DNA of 64,000 bases from Sparassis latifolia (taxonomy: Eukaryota > Basidiomycota > Agaricomycetes > Polyporales > Sparassidaceae): assembly GCA_018466975.1 (NCBI GenBank), contig CM031558.1, forward strand, positions 930,001-994,000, given 5' to 3'. A program made the translations under genes and the position numbers. Shown here one piece after another: positions 22,630-36,948 of the stretch (positions within the stretch are counted from its first letter, which is position 1; each line of letters begins with the position of its first letter). The notes under the pieces were generated by a model. It had not been told where the DNA came from. It ran no database searches and worked only from the letters and a program-made list of their open reading frames with translations.

Positions 22630-25600
22630 TTACGAAGACGAAGAATAGTGATATTGGGGGGTGGCGCCCATGCCATGGTGATCGGGATGCACATTTTGGT
22701 GACCGTAACTTCCGGACAAGTCACCATTAGTTCGCGCCTGGAAGTTCGTCGGCTGCTGCCACCCAGCGGACCGACCACTCGCCAACTCCTGCATGAACGC
22801 CAGCGACTCTGCGGCCGCTTGGGTGGCACTCGCGCTGGGGGAATGGTAGCCGTTAGAGCCTGCATTCCAAGCCCCATTAGTTCCATTAGAGGCGGGCAAC
22901 GCGCTCTCCATGCCTGCACCGTATGATAACTGACGTTGGGGTATTGGACTCGGCTGCGGCGAGCGTCAAGTTAATATTAAGTCGAAGCGTGGACAAGATA
23001 CTCACCGCATATGCTGCCGGGATCCTGTTGTTCAAATAAGACCCACTACTCTGAGAATATTGGGGCTGAGAGTATTGAGGTGAGAACTGGGCGGATTGAT
23101 GAACAGCAGGAGACACAGGTTGCGGTTGAGCATAGCCCATATTATCCGCAGACGAAGGTCTGCTCGGCCACGCGGGAGGAATTTGCACGGCATGTGGAGT
23201 ACGGGACGTCGAGAACATGCGCTGCTCCGGCTGATAGTGGGCAAACGTCAACGCGGGAGTGGCTTGCTGCTGGCGTGCATATGCAGACTGCGCTGGGACG
23301 CCCTTTTGTGGATATACCTGCTGGCCGTAACTCGTCCCATTCTCGACAGCTTGGCGTGGGAGGAAACGCAGGTCGGACGTGGACTGGGCATAAGGATCGC
23401 GAGAGTAGGAAGAGGATCCAGTCTTCTGAAGATGCACTGCATCGGCAGCAGCCGCCTGCGTCCACGGGTACTGTTGTTGAGCTTGCGTATATGACTGCTG
23501 GTGTGTGCCATGAGATAATCCGTTCGTATTCGCATGTCTTTGACGGCATGCACGGCAGTAGAACTGTTGAACTTCCCAGTTCCTCCTCGGTCGCCCGGCG
23601 TGCTGGTCTGCGAGGTCATGGCATGTTATGTGCTGCCATTTATTGCAAAGTCCACAGGACACCATCGGTAAGCCATCGTCCTGACCAGTGATGTCAGCAA
23701 TCAGATACAGTGGCTCATGAGACACCCTCACATACCAGATTAATACCGCTTTTGTGGCATATCTCGCAATCAAGGATCCAGTCTGGAGAGCGCACACCGC
23801 TGGGAGTGGCTACCCGACTCAATTGAACAGAGCCAGTGGAATGGGTGCCATTCGCGACCGATGCTTTAGACGACCGAGATGATCCCCGGTCAATAACGTC
23901 GATTGATGCACTGTAAACAACCACTATAATTAGCACCACATAAGGCATTTCCGTCACGAGAAGGACAAACCTCTCGTCGCCCTCTTGCTTCTCAGTAGCG
24001 CGCCTCTCTCTCTCCTCCCGCTCCTCTCTCCTCTGCTCCCGCGCCAGCTCCCTCTTTTCCCTTTCAGCCTCTTCTCTCCTCGCACGTGCTTCCACCCGCT
24101 TCGCGCGAGCCATCTTCTCAGCCTCTTCAGCCTTCTTCTGCGCAGCGATGCGAGCTTCCTCCTTCTCGCTTTCCTTCATCGCAATACGGGAAGAACGCTT
24201 TCGGTGTACGATCGCATCTTCCATTTGTCTTTTCCGATTCGCTTCCTGCGAATTTAGAAGGCAAATTAGACGATAGTGCAACGTGCGCAAAATTGAAACC
24301 GTACCTTCAGCTCCGCTGTAACGGCAGGGACGATCTGTTGGGAGAGTACCTTGAACAAGGCTCTCTCCAAGTAATGATTTGACTTCTCGAAGCGCTCCGA
24401 GATGTGCTCCCATTCGTGCAACGTGACACAGATCTGACAATGAAGTTAGCCACTAGATGAGCCTCGTCGAACCAAAAAGCATGCCGCACTCACCGTCTCC
24501 CATTCTATAAAATCTGCGGGTATCCAAGGCTTCTCTTCCGGCGGAGCTTCCAGCTCTTCTGCACCCGTATCTATACTTGCCACAGCTTCAGCAGCAGTAG
24601 CAGCTCCTTTCGCATTTGTCGATCTAGTCTTGCGGCCACTTTTACTTTTACCATTCGGCTGGGGTTGGGTCTCTTCCGGAGCGCTGCTCTCGTGACGACC
24701 GTCCACATCGTCCGAAAGTTCGGTCAATACGCTCGAGTCTGCATCACTCTCAAGCCCAGTCCTCAGCAGCTCAGCATCTTCTGAAGGTTCGTCTTCCTTT
24801 TCCTTCTCCGACTGTACTCTCACCTCTTTGCCCTTGCCCTTCTTCACGGGCGTCTTCGCGTCCGAATCGGCCGTCTCATGAAGCCACTCGTCCGGTATCT
24901 CTTGCCATTCGTCGTCATTCTTTGCCGTAGAGCCCCTGAGCCGCGCACTCGTCCGCGTGCCTCTCGGGGACAGCTTCGCAGGCGACGCCTGGCTCCCGCC
25001 CTTCTTGTGCGACCGCGAGCTGGATCGGGCGGCGAGTGCGGCCTGGCGCTGGTACTCCGCAAGCTCTTTCGCCTGTGCATCAAGCTTCTTGTTCGCCTGC
25101 AGCTTCGCGGCGCGTGTCGTCTTGCTGCCCGATGCCTGAGGCTGTTCCGTAGACTGTTGTATCCGGCTGCGGGACGCACGGCTGGTGGAAGCCCGCGGCG
25201 GGGCGCGCTTGCGCTTCGCGGACCTCGGGCTATCGGAATCGTTGGCCTCTGGTTCTTCTTTGCTTGTGGATGCCACAGTGGCAACCTTCTTGGCGGTGGT
25301 CGTTCGCTTGCGCTTGACGCCTTTCGGAGGTTTGGGTGGGACGCGCTGAATCCAGAGACGGTCGGCTGCGGTACAAGGGTCACGAAGAATAACATATGGG
25401 AGTATGGAGAAGATACACACGACCGATAAGCCAATAAGCGTTCGTTTTTGCGTCGTATCCAACAGGTTCAATTCGCTATCGAGCGCCAACAGACAGTGAC
25501 AGTGTGATCAAGCCCGGCACAGCTCAGCACGATGTTGACCAGCAAGATGAAAGTGATACCTACCCATTGAGCACCTTCGTCATCGTCCTTCATAATCGTC

Positions 25601-26498
25601 CGGAGACGATGAGGATTCTGGAACTGCCATTCGGTGACGAGGTGGAGGGAATCGAGTTTGGTCAACATTGGGAGCTCGAGCCAGTCTTTGCTCTCTTCCT
25701 GCTCGTCAGCTTCTGGCTCAGGCGAGGCTTCCTTCTTCACGGAAGGAGTGGGCGGGACGGATTCCAGGTTCAATCCCTCTGGCTTAACAGGCTGCTCAGA
25801 GGTAGCTTTGCTGATGTCAGCGGCGCCGGCAGGGTTTTGTCCTGCTTCCTTAGTCGAGTCGACGGCTACGACGTCTCCCGAAGGCTCAGCAATGCTGTCA
25901 TCGTTGGCATATTCCTCTTCAGTCTGTTCGGGGATCGAGGAAGGATGACGAGACGGCGCGGGAGGTTCAGGACCGATTGGATTCGCTGGAGGATCACGTC
26001 TCATATATTGCTTGCGCAGACCGGTCTGCCAGGTGTCGATTCTGACATACGACGGAATGAGGGAACATGCTCATAAGCGAGGAAAAATACTGACGTAATT
26101 TTCCGATCCTGGGTAAGGGTATATAGAAGTCTTTGCATTACGCGGGGCAAGTATATTGCGGTAGAACGCGCGAGGTCATCCTCGATGTCCTGCACAGAGG
26201 CGATTGGTTCAGTTATGCGCCACAGACCGTGCAGACACGAACAGAGGGGTATGAGGCGCGTGAGCGAGAAAAAAGAAGACGAATTACTGACCGACAACGC
26301 GACATCGCTCATTGCGAGTAAGGGTGCAAAGGTATAGAAGAACTGGCTGAACGCGGCCCATTTCCACTGGCGTCTGAGGAGGTGAAGGTTGGCAGCCCAC
26401 TCTGGGTCAGACTGGGCTAGAAGAGAGGGATCGCGGGGCGGGACGACGGGAGGGGCAGAAGAGGCGGGAGTGGCGGGAGTTAAAGTGCGACGAGGCAT
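22630..26498 (-). CDS. PHD-finger chromatin protein (RSF1/CECR2-like)
   Basis: Large nuclear protein of 1094 residues. Exons in translation order: 26292-26498, 26095-26189, 25564-26041, 25421-25475, 24494-25365, 24305-24433, 23971-24245, 23736-23910, 23006-23680 and 22630-22953. The N-terminus has a DDT/WHIM-like helical region (DIEDDLARSTAIYLPRVMQRLLYTLTQDR, LVTEWQFQNP). The WHIM-type block RIEPVGYDAKTNAYWLIGPDRLWIQR is as in RSF1 and CECR2. A basic, low-complexity region, a long charged coiled coil (about 650-760) and one PHD finger follow (CEICHKSGINLDDGLPMVSCGLCNKWQHITC...FYCRAC, Cys4-His-Cys3). The tail is Gln/Pro/Tyr-rich. An ISWI-type remodelling role is inferred from architecture only. 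The tenfold join keeps one frame throughout. Confidence 0.8.
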
Positions 26499-26801
26499 CG
26501 GAGAGGCAGGCGTTACACCTTTTTAAAGCAACTGAGCCCGGAGATCAACCAACGCAGTTTTTGTATTTCTGTTGCGCAGAGAGCTCGGGTCGAGCAACGG
26601 GGAACTCCTCTACGACTGTCGTCTCTTTCGCAAGGCGCGGAGAGGAGAAACCGAGGAGGGCAAGAGGACGGAGCTGAGGTCGTCGAGTGCGGCGGCGACG
26701 AGACTCTGAGAGAGAGCGGTTCGGCTGTTTGTTCCGGACAAACAAACGAGCCGCGTTTATGTAAGACGCGTCCTGGCGCTCAGCGTGCTGCAGTGCTCAC
26801 C

Positions 26802-27574
26802 ATGGCGGGCCCGCCGGATAGCATACGCATCACAGACCATGGAAAAATACACGCCTGGGTCGACTCGGCTCTCCAGCACTTTCAGGCAAGTTTTCACTCA
26901 TCGCCATACCTCATGCGCCATTCACCTCAATGTTCAGAACAACCCCGACAAGCCATTGACTTTCCATACGTTGCCAGCAGCCAAGAAAGCCGACTCGGGC
27001 AGATCTGCTCAAGCTGCTGCAACGGATGGAGAGCTTTCCCCGTCATCCGATGCAAAGAAGGAACGCATGCCTACGTCTCTGTCTACCATCCCCCGGCTCA
27101 TCTCCGTCGTCGAAATTATCAAGCGCGAGTATCTAAAGACGTTGGACCTTGCTCTGGCAGACCAAGGAAAGCTCTCAGGCTTGCATCAGTATAACCAGGT
27201 CGGTGAGCTCCAGAAGGCTATTGCTACAGACGCCCCGGGTAATCCAGAAGAGGACCGGCTGAACGCCTTGGCTCTTGCATTGCAAGGGAAGAGACAGTGA
27301 GCTGTTTCCTTCGTGTCCTGGGCGTGTCTAAACCCATATCCAGTCTTCGGCAACACAAGGTTGCGTTTATGAAAATAACCCTCTCACGGGAGGTGCTACC
27401 AGACTTGGTGGCGCAAGGATTCACGTACGCTCTTCTAGCCAACCAGTATATATCATATTCTTACATTTCTACAGATATCAACCGCCAGATCTCCGCCAAC
27501 TCTCCAGATCAGCCAGGGCTCGTCTGAGAAAGCGACAGAAGAAGGCAGGTTCAGAGCAGCCCCAGCTCGCTTGA
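26802..27574 (+). CDS. Alba-domain RNA/DNA-binding protein (Rpp25/Pop6-like)
   Basis: 207 residues from exons 26802-26885, 26938-27296, 27344-27424 and 27475-27574. An Alba fold is indicated by IRITDHGKIHAWVDSALQHF, KPLTFHTLPAA and IPRLISVVEIIKREYLKTL, ending with a basic tail (SARARLRKRQKKAG). Alba proteins of this type in fungi are subunits of RNase P/MRP (Rpp20/25, Pop6/7) or related RNA binders; which one cannot be settled here. The first intron is a clear GC-AG intron (CAG|GCAAGT). Its stop lies 23 bp from the stop of the convergent hydrolase gene, so the transcripts must overlap. Confidence 0.75.
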
Positions 27575-27597
27575 TCACCACCCATCCCTCGTCACAT

Positions 27598-28758
27598 CTA
27601 CACAGTCAACGCATTTTCCCAAACAAACGCTGCCATCTCCCGCACCATCTCCGGGGTGCACTCATGGCCGACTCCAGGCGCAACCACAACCTTCTTCACG
27701 CCCGTGCTGCCCATGTCGAGCGCCTCCACAAATGCACGCCCAGCCGCGTACGGCACGAGTGTGTCATCTTCGCCGCACAGCACGAGCACCTTTTTCCCAC
27801 GGAACGGGTTCGCGGCGTCGGCTGCGGTGTGTGGCGCCGCGGCGGGGTCGTCGCGCTCGATGAGCGCGCGCAACGAGTCGGGCAGGTATGGCGGCGCCAA
27901 CGGGAGCGCGTTGGTCTTCGCGCGTGCCGCCATCAAGGTCAGGTAGTCCGGGCATCCTGCGTCGTCACCGTTGTATCTATAAATTCATGCGCGATGCGCA
28001 TATCACACTCACCGATGATTGGGATGCCCAGTTTCACCCGTGATTCTACTCCGGACATTAATCAGAGACTCTACTTGCGCACGATAGATAGCAGACGGGT
28101 ATTAACCATTGCGAAGCGTGATCCAGGTAGAGTGCCCGCCGAGGCTGATTCCCGCCATCAGCCACTGCGAGACGACCCCTCGCCAGCAGGGAAAAGGTAC
28201 GCAGGTAAGAAGTCGATGAGGAAGGACACGTCCCTCGCCGTCCCAGCTATCCCATAAATAGCAGATGATTAGCAGGGGCACTCTTGCAGGTAGAGCAGAT
28301 TGCATCTCACTTTGAATGCTATACATGTCGATCCTGCACACACTCAACGGTTCAGCAGGTATATTGGCTAGATACATCGGGATGGGGATACTCGCGCATG
28401 CCGCTCGTTCTCTTTCCACCCTTTGTTCGCATGTTCATCTACCAACCGCGAGCCATGATTACGGTGGTCCTTGGTTCATTAATTCAGTGATCAGCCTGTG
28501 CTCCGGCCGGAATGGTTAGAACGATCGCACGATAGTGACCACAAACAAGTCTTGTGCGTTCTGAGCATCGCCATTGCGGTGGTCTTGCGTCCATCGCAGC
28601 GTCGAGTGGGCTACCCACTCGATGCTCTCTGCAGAGCTAGTCCTCCCATGAAGAATGAACAGGACGGCGACAGGGTTCGCATGATCCGCTGTGTTCTGCG
28701 AAGAATAAACGTTGGTCGACAGTCCACCGACGTTGAATGTCTGCTTGGAGAAGGACAT
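27598..28758 (-). CDS. Alpha/beta hydrolase with an apparent frame break
   Basis: Serine esterase-like protein. Exons in translation order: 28531-28758, 28396-28469, 28311-28333, 28107-28246, 28013-28045 and 27598-27956. Visible motifs are LFILHGRTSSAES (oxyanion loop), DHRNHGSR, the nucleophile elbow AGISLGGHS, the acid loop LCGEDDTLVPY and the His in PGVGHECTPEM, so a full catalytic triad is present. The exon sum is one base short of a multiple of three. The frame shifts in exon 4 (about 28155-28200) between DFLPAYLFPAG and QWLMAGISLGG, and no intron explains it. This is either a one-base deletion or a sequencing error. The second intron appears to use a GC donor (GCGAGT). Substrate unknown. 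Confidence 0.75.
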
Positions 28759-29068
28759 GGCTGAAGACCTATAATCTCTCGACGACTTGCCGATCAAAGA
28801 GCCGACGGATATCCTTGCGAAGCTGATGAATCGATGTTACTTACAGAAGCACTGACAGCTACTACGGTGAAAGCGTGAATTTCAGCGCATAACGAACCAA
28901 TACTTGGCAACTACAATTTGCACTCTATCAAGAAATGCAACAACGAATTACTACTGGAACCAGCATGGATATCGGAATCTAACATCATGTCCTGAGACGG
29001 CAACGCGAGCGATAACACGAAGGCGAGTCATGGATCGGCAGAAAACGCGCGGAGACACAAGGGGAAGT
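28759..29068. other. Intergenic between hydrolase and DBP2
   Basis: 310 bp holding the hydrolase promoter and the DBP2 3' UTR. No gene is supported. Confidence 0.45.
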
Positions 29069-31716
<2,648 letters not shown>

Positions 31717-32268
31717 TGTTGATCTGTAGAAATGGGAGGAGGGCGAGCAGAAAGCTGCAATAGGTATCGACGGAGACACTAGAAGGTGGTGGGAAGAGGA
31801 AAAAGACTTGGGGTTCGGTTGCTTACGGCAGCCACAAAATGTTTCGTATAACATTATGTAATCCATTATGTAAGACAACTCGGCCTAGTACGCCGAAAAG
31901 TCCCGGAGGAAAGGGTATAGAAGTGTGTATGGGTAGCGAGTGTGTACTTTATGTTGGGGAAAGATGTGCGGCAAGTACGTAGACAAAGAACGAAGGGGCG
32001 CAGCAAACGATAGCAGGTAACGCAGCAAGATTATCGGATCCTAGTGTTGGAGAAGTGACAGGTGTGATACGGTGTCAGTGCGAGATGCAGAGGAGACTAG
32101 GGCATCTGAAGTGAGTGCCATACAAGTAAGTGGAAAGAATGGATAACATGAAGTGTTGCAAGACGGGATGCTGACGGTGCTGAGAATACAGTAGGATGTG
32201 ATGAGTCTATTATGAGAGAAAACGAAAGGCAGAAACATAGGGAAGAAGAGAAAGAGAAAGCGTTCATT
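31717..32268. other. Intergenic between DBP2 and Ras-like gene
   Basis: 552 bp, upstream of DBP2 and downstream of the GTPase gene. Short ORFs only. Confidence 0.45.
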
Positions 32269-33227
32269 TCACATGACGACGCACTCCTCTCGCTTCCTCT
32301 TGCGAGGAGACAACTCGCCTGGCGGATATCGCTTCCGCATTTGCCTCACGAGGTCTTCAAAAACTATTGAGACGTGCCAGTTTCTCTTAGCAGAGGTCTC
32401 GTAGAAAGGGAGGCCCCAGCGCATGGCTAGGTCTTGGATGGTACTTCGAGAGACTTCTCGCTCGTGAGTCTGTCCATCCTCGGGTAAGACTGCGTAATCG
32501 ATCTCACGAATGTGATACGCACCAAATCCAATTTGGTACCAACAACAACAATTGGGACGGTCTGTGAAGAAAGTAAGGAAAAGGAGACGGCAGCTGAATA
32601 GCAATCTGGATGCGTCACCTTGTCACCCTTTATCTGATAGATCAGTTGTCGGATATCGTCAACATCTTTGAGGCTTGCTTCCTGCGTGAGGCTGATGACA
32701 ATGTGAATATGTCCTGTTGGAAGACGACAAGCACGTAGCCGTACCTGAAGACAAGTAGAAACCCACGGCCACCCTTGGGACAGAATGGTACAGGTGGGAA
32801 CACAGAACCGCAAAGCTTGTGCGATTACTCACTTTGATATAACCTTCGTTAAGAGCCGTGAATTGCTCCATACCAGGTGTGTCGAGGATGTCGAGCTATA
32901 TGTCACCATGGTCAGAGTGCTAGTATCACAACGTGAAGTGCACGAACCACACATGGCACGCCATCTATGACCATGTTACAGGTGTACTCCTCTGAAGGGA
33001 GCAAACATCAAGTTTATGGAGCGCGACATGAGGCGTGGTGCATACCTTCGATGGTCGGGTTGTACTGCTCGACGAACTGGTTCCGCCCGAAGCGAACGGT
33101 CAGAGCAGACTTGCCGACACCTCCAGCTGGATGGCGCATGATGGATTAAGTATTGATAAAGGGGGGTGGAATGTAAGGGGAATATACCTCCGAGGACGAC
33201 TGCGTTGAAGTGCTGACGGGGTGGCAT
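32269..33227 (-). CDS. Ras-family small GTPase
   Basis: 188 residues. Exons in translation order: 33188-33227, 33046-33126, 32948-32991, 32829-32895, 32619-32713, 32523-32561 and 32269-32469. G1 is GAGGVGKSA; the effector loop is [14 protein letters not shown]3 is DTPGME rather than the usual DTAGQE; G4 is GTKLD; G5 is ETSAK. It ends CVVM, a CAAX box for farnesylation, preceded by a basic RKRKREE stretch, so plasma-membrane attachment is expected. The join between exons 4 and 5 is the least certain: a GTGAGT donor with a later acceptor gives a variant nine residues longer. Closest in look to Rsr1/Rap/Ras-type proteins; pathway not assignable. Confidence 0.85.
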
Positions 33228-33708
33228 TGCAGGGCGGCTCACAAATGAGATCTGCAGGGCCGATGGGAGGGTAAAGTACAGAATGCCCGAAGACGAAAAC
33301 GCGAGCTTTTAGATCGATATGCACTGCATATGGATCAGGTCGTGCTCGCCAGGCGGTTGAAGACTCGAGGATGGAAGCAGATCGTTGACCGAGTGAGAAT
33401 CTGACCGGGAACCAGAGATACGGCGGAACGTTATGCCTGTGCTTTCGGGGGGGAACCACCCATGCATAGTCATATTATTTCGTCTGCAGTCGCCCTATCA
33501 TCTGAGAACGAACTCGACTGGTGAGGAGATGCGCTGCGCTAACCTGAAGCGACGCTCGCAGAGGTATCCCGGAAATTGTATTGAATATAACAAGAAGCTT
33601 GCCATGGCTTTCATTTCGGTAAACAAGGTGGAAGGACCCCGGACATCGTGCGTTTGCCTCGAGGCTCGCATCCTTGCAGCCGCGCGCTAACGCTGACACC
33701 TTACCGCC
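33228..33708. promoter_or_regulatory. Divergent promoter region, Ras-like/cyclophilin
   Basis: 481 bp between two divergent start codons. No strong TATA box or repeat is visible. Confidence 0.4.
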
Positions 33709-35092
33709 ATGGTTCGTCCTCGAGTATTTTTTGATATTTCCATCGGCGACTCCCCCATCGGAAGGTCTCTGCTTTCTCCTACTCGCGTGTCTAACAGTAA
33801 TCTGATCATCCTCTCCTCTTCCAGGGTTATCTTCGAGCTCTTCAACGATACCGCGCCGAAAACATGCGAGAAGTGCGTGTCCGTCCATCTTCTTCTCGCT
33901 ATCATAACTCATCGCGGACACATTCGCCAGCTTTCGCGCGCTATGCACGGGCGAGAAAGGTCTTTCTCCGCTCTCAGACCGCCCTCTCTATTACAAGAAC
34001 AGCATCATACACCGTTCCATCAAGGACTTCATGATACAGGGTGGAGGTATGACCGACTCAAGGCGGATCGCCTCCCAGTCAGCAGCTCATCAATTACATT
34101 CCTTTCTCGCAGACTTCACAAAACGTAATGGCATGGGTGGAGAGTCCATATACGGTGGCCTCCTTCCCGGACGAGGACCTGACTCGTCCGTTGGACGCCC
34201 CAGGGTGAGTAACGCTCGCTTCCCTACCACTTTTCGCCAAAGATGCTCACGCCTTCAGGTTGCTATGTATGGCGAACAAGGGTCCGAACACGAACGGCTC
34301 CCAGTTCTTCATCACCCTCCGAGAATGCCCACATTTGAATGGTATGCCTTGTTCACCGGCTCCACACTATCAGACACCTGACAGCAGCCTCTTCAGGTAA
34401 ACACGTCGTATTCGGAAGGGCGATCCGTGGATATGACGACGTTGTCGCAAAGATTGCCGATGTGCCAGTGGAAGAGAAGGATCGGCCCACAGTACCCGTG
34501 ACGATATCTAACTGCGGCGAGCTCATGCTGCGCGTCAAGGTGCAGTCACAAGAGCCCGAACGTGAGTGCTCTATTTGTCCATTCTTGGGCTTAATTGAAC
34601 TCTGTCTGTAGCAGCCAAAGCATCTGCCGCGTCGGGCTCGGAAAGCGAAGGTGAGAGCGCCAGCCAAGAAAGGCGCAAGCACAAGAAGCGGAGACATCAT
34701 CGCTCCGAAAGTCAGGACTCCGATGACCGCGCTCGCAGACATCATCGCAAGGGCAGAAGTCAGCACAAAAAACCCCGCTCGAAGTCTCCTTTGTCCGATC
34801 GGAGATCAGCTGAAAGTGAGAAGGGGCCGCCACCACCGGAGGAAGAGACGGAAGAACAGTATGATGCCCGGCTAGAGCGTGAAGAGAAGGAGCGATTGGA
34901 GGAAGAAAGAATACGGGAGCTAGAAAGGCTCAAGAAAAAGCTTGAGGAGACGCAGACCAAGAACGGTGTGCGCTTCAAAGGTGGGCTTGTCCCCGGTTAT
35001 TCACACTATCACTCTGCTGATCATCTTATTCAGGACGCGGTAGAATGAAGTTCATCGATCCAGAGCTGCATCGCGGTCATAGAGATGACTGA
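33709..35092 (+). CDS. RS-tailed cyclophilin with an apparent frame break
   Basis: Peptidyl-prolyl cis-trans isomerase of the nuclear, splicing-associated type (PPIG/CYP-RS like). Exons 33709-33764, 33825-33872, 33931-34046, 34113-34204, 34259-34341, 34397-34561, 34612-34980 and 35034-35092. The domain is recognised by [68 protein letters not shown] and [13 protein letters not shown] basic Ser/Arg/His-rich linker and a charged coiled coil follow, ending [16 protein letters not shown]. Exon 4 is one base too long: after ESIYGG the frame must shift (34160-34175) to read [14 protein letters not shown]. This is either a +1 insertion or an assembly error. Confidence 0.85.
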
Positions 35093-35352
35093 AGAATTGA
35101 CATTTAGCCCGCTTCTGAGGCATATGGACGCGTCGTGATTATAGTCACTGATATGCCTTGTGCTACAGCAGGTTGAACGTCACGCTTGTTTGCGAGGGCA
35201 CTTCCATTACTTACCCATCCTTGGATGATGAGGAAATATATCCGCTCAAATTCCCTTGCTTGTCGGCTAGGTTCATCCCTTCCAGAGCATACATTGTATT
35301 GCAATAACTCTATTGTACACATTGAGATCCGTTGGCAGTCCGACATACCGCT

Positions 35353-36396
35353 TCACTTCTCTGTAGCATTAGCATGTTCCAATCAACCAACCAATCTGTC
35401 TGATGGAAGGCCGGTACGTACTTGAGCCCATTTTCAGCCACTTCGGAACTTTAATTTCCGATTTTCCTGAGGTACTGGGAGCAGATGAAGACGCAGCCGT
35501 CGAATTCTTCACTGATGATGTCTCCGAAGGTAACTCGGAATCAAAGTCGGGTGGGATAGGCAGATCCTCCACTTGGGCCAGTATAGATGGGTCGAGTGGT
35601 GCTGGGACATCCACGTCTGTGTGAAGATGTACAAGTCAGGACACTAACCAGATGCAGCGTAACTTCGACGCACGGTTGAGGGCATCGTCCTCAAAACGCA
35701 GCAGCAGCACCGACGACGGAGCCAGCTGCAGCTCTGCCAGCGATAAATTGCGCACGTCTGGATCAGAAACCTTGAACTCGCGTTTCGGTGGTGTCTGGTC
35801 TTCCCCGTCAAAACGAATCGCATGACTACGCATAATTGCCCCAAGAGCAAATACCACGTACATAGCACGAACTTGATGGGTCTCACATCCTCGCGCAGCG
35901 AGCCCCGCACGAAGGCGTAGACGGAACGGATCTTGTCCGTGGACTGAAATGTTTTCTCGAGCTGGCTGCGATCGCTGAACTTGACTCGGACAGCGGTCTG
36001 CAAGGCAGAGCAAGCTCTTCAGCGTGAAGTATTGACATGGAGCCTTGCTCAACGTACATGTGGCCATCTCGCTCGCTTGACCTTGTCCTCCGCATCGCGC
36101 ATAGCTTGCGTACGTAGCGGAGCATTGGTGAGGGCCTGAGTGCGCGCGGTCAGAGACGCCTGGGCAGCCTTGAGATCGGCATAGGTTAGTGTGAAATACG
36201 AATCGGGTAGCTCTCCTGAAGGCACATATCCGACAGCGCCAATGTAATGAATAGCAATCTCAGCAGAGATGAGTAGACACATACGAGGAGCTGCAATAGA
36301 CTGTGGAGCTCGGTAGTACTTGAACTCAGGTTCTACAGCAACAGGCGGTTCGCTGGACTTGGATTCTGTTGTGCTCGACGTTGGCTGGGACGACAT
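35353..36396 (-). CDS. UBX-domain protein (TUG/ASPL/Ubx4 type)
   Basis: Likely Cdc48/p97 adaptor. Exons in translation order: 36285-36396, 36058-36215, 35862-35997, 35674-35799, 35422-35616 and 35353-35360, giving 244 residues. The conserved linker FKYYRAPQS...SYFTLTYADLKAAQ...APLRTQAMRDAE is followed by the UBX domain (VRVKFSDRSQLEKTFQSTDKIRSVYAFV, LAPSSVLLLRFED). A short C-terminal motif KVPKWLKMGSKK ends in an 8 nt terminal exon. The family normally has an N-terminal ubiquitin-like TUG domain. None is readable upstream, so the protein is either a short form or its 5' exons are unrecognised. Confidence 0.82.
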
Positions 36397-36948
36397 GGCG
36401 CCACGAGTCGATAACAGTTCAAGGGGTAGTACAGAACTCAATCTCCTTCGGTGCCCACTGCGCGCGCGCTAAGAGATTGGCGCAAACCTTCCAAATAACC
36501 CGCTAGTAAAATAAACATACAGTGATGACGCTTGCAAGACCGTAAACCTCCAAGACGAACCCTTAATCCAACAAATGTACCCAAGCGCAGGCGGCTGAGA
36601 TGAAGAACAAATGATCAGTAAAGAAATAAGTGGGACAGGAATGCGAAAGGAATCAGAGGTGTAGGAGTTGTCTCATACCCCCGCCTCAAGACGCACAGGC
36701 GAGTGCGCCCCTTGACGAGAACGAGGGCCATCGAACGCAAATTACTAGAGTATACATCATAACAAAGAAACTCGACCAATTACTCACCAGAAGAAGGAGT
36801 TGAGACTTGAGTTCAACAGACGGGCGGCTGTGCGCAGAGTGCTAAATATAATAGTGCATTGACAGTTGTTTGGCTCCTGTGGCACCATCGAGAATTCATG
36901 CCCTCAAGCTCAAGCTCTGTAACTGACTTAGACTCGTAACGAAGCAAA
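36397..36948. other. Divergent region with splice-like signals
   Basis: 552 bp between UBX and PITH start codons. On the minus strand two canonical-looking introns occur (GTGAGT at 36787 to TAG at 36745; GTATGAG at 36678 to a CAG about 100 nt on). They could be 5' UTR introns of the UBX gene or missing TUG-domain exons. The reading frame across them resembles nothing I know. Confidence 0.35.
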
